A stretch of 47,441 nucleotides of DNA, from the NCBI GenBank assembly GCA_964560765.1, contig CAZLMG010000033.1:1-47441 (forward strand), read 5' to 3'. Below the pieces are notes generated by a model. The model searched no databases and was not told the origin of the DNA. It was given only the letters and a program-made list of their open reading frames with translations. Shown here one piece after another: positions 42,990 through 47,441 of this stretch (positions are counted from its first letter, which is position 1; each line of letters begins with the position of its first letter). Both the position numbers and the translations under genes were made by a program. Source of the stretch: CAZLMG01 sp964560765 (GTDB lineage Bacteria; Bdellovibrionota_B; Oligoflexia; Oligoflexales; CAZLMG01).

Positions 42990-44120
42990 ATGTCGTCTTA
43001 TTTGCCTGCAGTCGACAGGGATAATCCTAAGGAAAGAAGTAACTTCACATGGCGCTTTCCTGTGGCGGTGTATCTTGCGACGCGAGTATCCCTGCTTTTG
43101 ATTTCAGGATTGGGGCTGGCACTTGTACCTGAGCTATTCAACAAGATGACCCCCCCGTCGACTGGCTGGTTGGCCCTCGACGGTTTCTGTCGGTGGGACT
43201 GCGAGCATTACGCCTGGATTGCTGTACATGGATATGACCGTGCGGATCTGACCAATTTTTGGCCGCTTTTGCCGGCGCTCACATGGCTCATTCACAGCCT
43301 GACGAGCCTCCCCGAGCCTATTGCGCTGCTATTGTTAGCTAACATTGCTTGCGTCGCCAGCTACATGATGGTTTACCGCGTCTTCAGCATTTTTACGGCG
43401 GAGCGCACGGCTCGACTTGGATTGCTTTGCTTTGCCCTTTTCCCGTTCTCCTATTTCCATAGCACCGGTTACCCCGAATCGATGATGGTGCTCTTTTCGG
43501 CGTGCGCCGTTTGGCTTGGATCGCGCCAAAAATATTGGCTGGCAGCCCTGTCAATCGCGCTTGGGGTCCTGGCGAAGCACGTCACGATCTTGATGGGTCT
43601 GACCCTGGTAGCGACTCAGATTCGTGACCGGGGTATTGGCCGGCATTTTTGGGCAAACAGGGCGGTTTTGGCATTGTTCATGCCGCTGCTTGCGGTGGCC
43701 ATCTATGCGGGAGCTTGCTGGGCCATGTATGGGGACCCGCTGAGTTTCTACCATGCGCGAGCCAATTGGGGTTCGCTAGCTTGGCTGTCGCTGCCGAGAG
43801 CGCTGATCACACAACCAGAACAAATGCTATGGTGGTTGTTTGGGGCCAGCTCGTTGGTTCCCGCATTTGGCTTGCTGTGGCTGGCTCGTGATCGAAGGAA
43901 TGCGGAGTTGGTTGCCGCCGGAGTGCCCTTACTGATCACTTTTTGGTCCGTTGGAGTCTGGGGGCTAGGGCGATATTCAGCATCCCTGTGGCCTGGATTC
44001 CTTGGAGTCGCCATGTGGCTGGAGCGTTATCCGCAACTTGTGGCGCCGGTCATTGGTTCGTCGGCCATGCTACAAGGATTCCTCTTTTACCTCTGGTCGC
44101 ATCAGTTCGCGATTCTTTGA
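42990..44120 (+). CDS. PIG-V/GT-C type membrane mannosyltransferase, copy 2
   Basis: A 376-residue polytopic protein of exactly the same length as the product of 5948-7078 and about three-quarters identical by eye, including the RWDCEHY loop motif, IALLLLANIACVASY and an identical final SHQFAIL. ATG 42990 has GGAG seven bases upstream, the same arrangement as in copy 1. Function is as for copy 1: transfer of a sugar from a polyprenyl-phosphate donor outside the inner membrane. The divergence is spread along the gene, so this is an older duplication or a separately acquired homologue, not a recent copy. Its stop overlaps the start of the MFS gene. Confidence 0.83.
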   Translation: MSSYLPAVDRDNPKERSNFTWRFPVAVYLATRVSLLLISGLGLALVPELFNKMTPPSTGWLALDGFCRWDCEHYAWIAVHGYDRADLTNFWPLLPALTWLIHSLTSLPEPIALLLLANIACVASYMMVYRVFSIFTAERTARLGLLCFALFPFSYFHSTGYPESMMVLFSACAVWLGSRQKYWLAALSIALGVLAKHVTILMGLTLVATQIRDRGIGRHFWANRAVLALFMPLLAVAIYAGACWAMYGDPLSFYHARANWGSLAWLSLPRALITQPEQMLWWLFGASSLVPAFGLLWLARDRRNAELVAAGVPLLITFWSVGVWGLGRYSASLWPGFLGVAMWLERYPQLVAPVIGSSAMLQGFLFYLWSHQFAIL

Positions 44121-45214
44121 TGATAAGGGCCAGTGCTATAACAGACATTCAAGCTACCGTCGAAGCGGCGACCAGAATGAGTCAAAAAAAACTTGGAATA
44201 AAGGAAAACGCGGCTCAATTCTCACTCTTGGTTCTGGTCAACGCATTTGTCGGTGCAATGGTCGGCATGGAGCGGAGTATCCTGCCGCAGATTGCTGAGG
44301 ACGAATTCAACCTTGCAGCAAAGTCGGCCATTCTCTCATTCATCGTGGTTTTTGGAGTCACAAAAGCGCTTACCAATTATCTTGCAGGTCATCTATCCGA
44401 CCGGTTTGGTAGAAAACACGTACTGATTGCTGGCTGGCTCATTGCTACCCCCGTACCATTCATGCTCATGTGGGCGCCTTCATGGACATGGATTTTGTAT
44501 GCCAATGCTCTTTTGGGGGTTAGCCAGGGCCTCACTTGGTCGACGACTGTCATCATGAAAATTGACCTATCAGGCCCAAAGAATCGCGGCCTTGCTATGG
44601 GGCTCAATGAATAGGTATTTTGGCGCACCACCTTGAGTGACCGAAATCTTTCGAGCGCCAGCCAAGCTGGACTCGTCAATAACCTTAACGACGGCATGGC
44701 CTGGGGACTTTTTCCTCTGGTCTTTGCCGCAGCAAATATGACGCTTTCACAGATCGGGCTCTTGGCGGCGATTTACCCAGCGACTTGGGGAATTGCTCAA
44801 CTCTTTACGGGTGCCTGGTCCGATCAGGTCGGACGTAAATGGTTAATCGTATGGGGTATGTGGGTGCAGTCTATAGGCATCCTTGCTGTTATTTTCTCAG
44901 AAGCCTTTTCAGGCTTCGCCAGCGGCGCGGTTTTACTCGGCATTGGGACAGCGATGGTTTACCCTACGTTACTTGCAGCTATCGGCGATGTCGCGCACCC
45001 TTCGTGGCGGGCGTCGTCTGTCGGCGTCTATCGACTCTGGCGCGATCTTGGGTATGCCTTTGGTGCGGTTCTTGCCGGAACGACAGCAGACGCTTTTGGA
45101 CTTGATGTTGCCATGGGGCTGGTTGCCGGAATGACATTTCTCTCAGGGGGCGTTGCGGCATTTCGCATGACGGAAACTCGTCAGAAATCTACTAGTCAAT
45201 CTCCAGGCACCTGA
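44120..45214 (+). pseudogene. MFS transporter gene with internal deletion and in-frame TAG
   Basis: The first 164 codons from ATG 44120 (overlapping the PIG-V stop) encode helices 1-4 with the MFS loop motif GHLSDRFGRK and end NRGLAMGLNE before TAG 44612-44614. The same frame resumes at once with VFWRTTLSDRNLSSASQAG and encodes helices 7-12, including GAWSDQVGRK, to TGA 45212-45214. Helices 5-6 and the central loop, roughly 110 residues, are missing at the TAG. A deletion that created the stop explains this better than a point mutation or stop-codon readthrough. The transporter cannot be functional as read; the substrate is unknown. Confidence 0.75.
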
Positions 45215-45372
45215 TTTGAAGTGTTCTTTGGCGGTTTCGAGCTGCCGACTGAACAAATAGTGCCACCTATGTCTCCGGAACAAAATACATCCGCCCGAGT
45301 TAGCGGGACACCTTTGCGCATATTGCTTCCACGTTTGAGACCCAGTTCAACATCGCTGATCCATGCCAAGCA

Positions 45373-47227
45373 CTACTCGCCTAGGTCAATAGGCGGCAAG
45401 TTGTCGATCGTCTCGCCAACTTGATAACCAAAATCGCGGGTGCTGCCCTGACCTAGGGCTCCTTCCTCGTTATGGCCCCAGATTTTGATGACGGTTTTAT
45501 GGGTCGTCGCATCGTAGAGTCGCACGGCGTGTCTTGCGGAGTTCGCCGACACAACGTCAACGACACTAAAGCCTTCACCGACGCTGATAGAGACAAGTTC
45601 ATCACCCATCTCGCCCGGACCGTTGCCGATGGTGTCGCCGCTACCAGTGCCTGGCCGAGCCAAATGGTAATTTCCCCAACATTTTACAATTCCACCCTCA
45701 AGATGCGCGCAAAATGATCGGTCCGTATTTCCGACTCCGAGGACCCTCTGACCAGATCCCATGTCCAGCGCGGTCAAGTTGGAAATTTCGCCAACCTGAT
45801 CTCCGATGATCACCTGATGGCCGCTGCCATCATTGCCCAACCCTATCGCCCCTGACTCGTTGTAGCCCCAACAGCGGAGCGAACCATTCATGAATATCGC
45901 GCATGTTCCATTCATTCCACCACTGATGGTTTGAATCGAGGACGAGTCTGCGAGCGGTACCTTGCGCATTCGCGTTGCCAAGGTGCTAATAGGATTCCAA
46001 TCCGTGTATTCATCGGCTTCGACTCCCAAAACACCCCAACTGTTATCTCCCCAGCAACGCAGCTCCCGATCGGCAGTCGCGTTTCTCTGTAGCAAGACAC
46101 AGGCATGGTAGGAGCTCGCTGCGACCAGCTTCTGAATGCGCCAATCATCGCCAAAGGAAATGGCTGGCAAGCCATCGCCTGTTTCGCTTGGGTGATCGCC
46201 AAGGAAGTTGAGCCAGCAACCGTTATAATTATAGGCGCGGCCGGGGGGGGCAGCCCCAGCATTTGGCGGAACCATCGTCAAGTACAGCACAAGTGTAATA
46301 ATCAGCGGCGGAGATATCGATGGCGTATCGCCCACTCCCAAGGTTCACATAGGGTAGTTGAGGACCCATTTCTCCGGCCGAATCTCCAACGTTCGTGTCC
46401 GAAGAGAGGCCGAGGCCAAGCACTGGAGTATATCCCCAGCATTTGACCTGACCAGTGGTGGAAAGCGCGCAGGTGTGCCTTTCGCCGACAGCGATTTGGC
46501 TGGCCACAAAAGGCACAGTCGCGGCTGTTTCTGGATCGGTATGATCTAAATCGACATACGGCAAAGCGGTGCCCATGGCATGACTCTCGTCACTGGCGTC
46601 ATCGCCGCGATTGCTGGTGGACTCGAGTCCAAGATAAGCACCTTCACCCCAGCACTTGATCTTTCCATCAGTGACAATGGCACAGGTATGGGAGCCCCCA
46701 AGCGCTAGCGATTTTGTCCGGGCACGATAACCCTTATCGCGAGGCAGCACGGCACTTGCGACAAAGGCTGTGCGCAATAAAATTTCATCGCTGATAGGCA
46801 GGAAAATTTCATGGTTGTCACGATCAAAGATGAACATCGTTTCATCGAAAACGTAGCGGCGAAATTCATCCCCATCCGTCGCCTCGGGAATGACGTCCTC
46901 GCCCGGTCGCGTCGAGATTGCAAGTACATAGATGGGCTCAACGCTGGAGGTCGGAAATGTAGAAAACTTAAGTCCCCGTCGTCCGCTCGCATCCACATCC
47001 AATTCCGTACCGAGGCCGATCGGCTGTCTTATGGCCGAGCGAACTGCATGCTCTTCGACACCAAAGCGATCGATGGTAATTTCGTATCCGGGAACGCCGA
47101 TCGGGACTTCATCGGCCTTTCGGCCGCCGGCGTTCGGCGATCCATCGTCCGCCGCTCCGGAATGCATCTTGGTACATGCCGTCGCGATGGACCAAAGCAG
47201 GATGATGTTGCTGGCGAATCGAAGCAT
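45373..47227 (-). pseudogene. RCC1-repeat secreted protein, frameshifted at a C8/G8 run
   Basis: Two frames, 47227-46229 and 46341-45373, make one protein of about 617 residues when one C is removed from the minus-strand C8 run (46243-46250). The leader (LRFASNIILLWSIATAC) ends in Cys and may be a lipoprotein signal. After a 150-residue N-domain, RCC1 repeats begin: HTCAIVTDGKIKCWG, RHTCALSTTGQVKCWG, YTCAVLDDGSAKCWG, then after the repair GTCAIFMNGSLRCWG, SFCAHLEGGIVKCWG and VIKIWGHNEEGALG, a β-propeller layout. Such exported RCC1 proteins are common in delta-type bacteria and are thought to bind surfaces or proteins. The frame error is at the fourth blade, so the downstream half would be lost as read. 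Confidence 0.82.
46243..46250 (+). repeat. G8 homopolymer at the frameshift of the RCC1 gene
   Basis: Eight G on the plus strand (eight C in the gene's sense). Seven would restore the frame, just as for the G8 at 1203-1210. These are the only two runs of eight G that I found in the window. Confidence 0.8.
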
Positions 47228-47319
47228 TGTGCAATCCAGGCTATGATTGAAGCCTCCATTTATATGATCTCGGCAAGACTGGCCGTTGCGTGTAGCGCAT
47301 CAGCGAAATTCAATGCAAC

Positions 47320-47441
47320 TTACTGTAATAAAATCGATATTTGCTGATCATGGGTGTGCTTTTGCGCTGCTGGAATCTTCACATCCCTGACATTCACATG
47401 CGATATCGTCCCGTCCTTATTCACAAGCGAAATCGTCTCCT
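47320..47441 (-). CDS. 3' end of an unidentified gene leaving the right edge
   Basis: A minus-strand frame open from the window edge to TAA 47320-47322, about 39 codons, with protein-like content (ETISLVNKDGTISHVNVRD, then VKIPAAQKHTHDQQISILL). The start lies outside the window. It runs toward and 93 bases upstream of the RCC1 gene on the same strand and could share its transcript. I do not recognise the family. Confidence 0.45.
   Translation of the reverse strand, partial: ETISLVNKDGTISHVNVRDVKIPAAQKHTHDQQISILLQ

Noticed and set aside
44120..45214. Stop-codon readthrough at TAG 44612 giving a full MFS protein
   Set aside because: Even with readthrough, helices 5-6 and the central loop would be absent, so a deletion is the better explanation.
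1..47441. CRISPR array, tRNA, rRNA or prophage genes
   Set aside because: No regularly spaced repeats, cloverleaf-like sequence, rRNA cores or phage structural motifs were noticed on either strand.

Overview
The window reads as Gram-negative chromosomal DNA of roughly 50% GC. It carries outer-membrane assembly genes (TamA and TamB types), Sec and Tat signal peptides, several lipoproteins and WG-type sorting tails. I saw no rRNA, tRNA, CRISPR array, phage module or complete insertion sequence. The mix of many secreted proteins of unknown role, RCC1 repeats and a β-glucan-degrading pair would fit Bdellovibrionota/Oligoflexia-like or other delta-type bacteria, but that placement is an inference.

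Layout. 1-7.1 kb: surface-glycan genes: a GtrB-like polyprenyl-phosphate glycosyltransferase broken by a frameshift in a G8 run, a sugar epimerase, two methyltransferases, a GT39-type and a PIG-V-type membrane glycosyltransferase. 7.2-12.6 kb: a lipoprotein, then a copper island with a Tat-exported multicopper oxidase, a small secreted protein, a CsoR repressor with a complete Cys-His-Cys site, a large secreted protein and a Met/His-rich periplasmic protein. Two 17-bp ATACC-N7-GGTAT sites lie at its two outward promoters. 12.7-16.1 kb: a Fur-box-preceded ferric iron ABC importer (fbpABC type). 16.1-18.1 kb: decayed DNA holding a broken DUF1566-like gene and an SDR fragment truncated at both ends. 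18.1-23 kb: a secreted Fic-domain protein and a translationally coupled GH3 glucosidase plus glucoamylase-like lipoprotein. 23-28.6 kb: remnants, an AI-2E family permease, a quinone-reductase-like MDR enzyme, a type II NADH dehydrogenase and a class A β-lactamase C-terminal remnant. 28.6-33 kb: divergent tamA/tamB-like genes.

33.8-41.1 kb is the most striking block. A KASIII (FabH/OleA-like) gene faces a run of six tightly overlapping genes: MBL-fold hydrolase, PaaK/F390-like adenylate-forming enzyme, 3β-HSD/OleD-like reductase, ceramide-glucosyltransferase-like GT, α/β-hydrolase-like protein and GT1 glycosyltransferase. Together these look like a dedicated pathway that condenses, reduces, activates and glycosylates a lipid. 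I do not recognise it as a described pathway.

41.2-47.4 kb: a secreted protein ending in a nucleotidyltransferase motif, a second PIG-V-like gene closely related to the first, an MFS transporter gene with an internal deletion, an RCC1-repeat lipoprotein gene broken at another G8 run, and a gene that runs off the window. Three separate genes are each broken by one extra G in a G run. That could be phase variation or homopolymer overcalling, and it affects how their intactness should be read.
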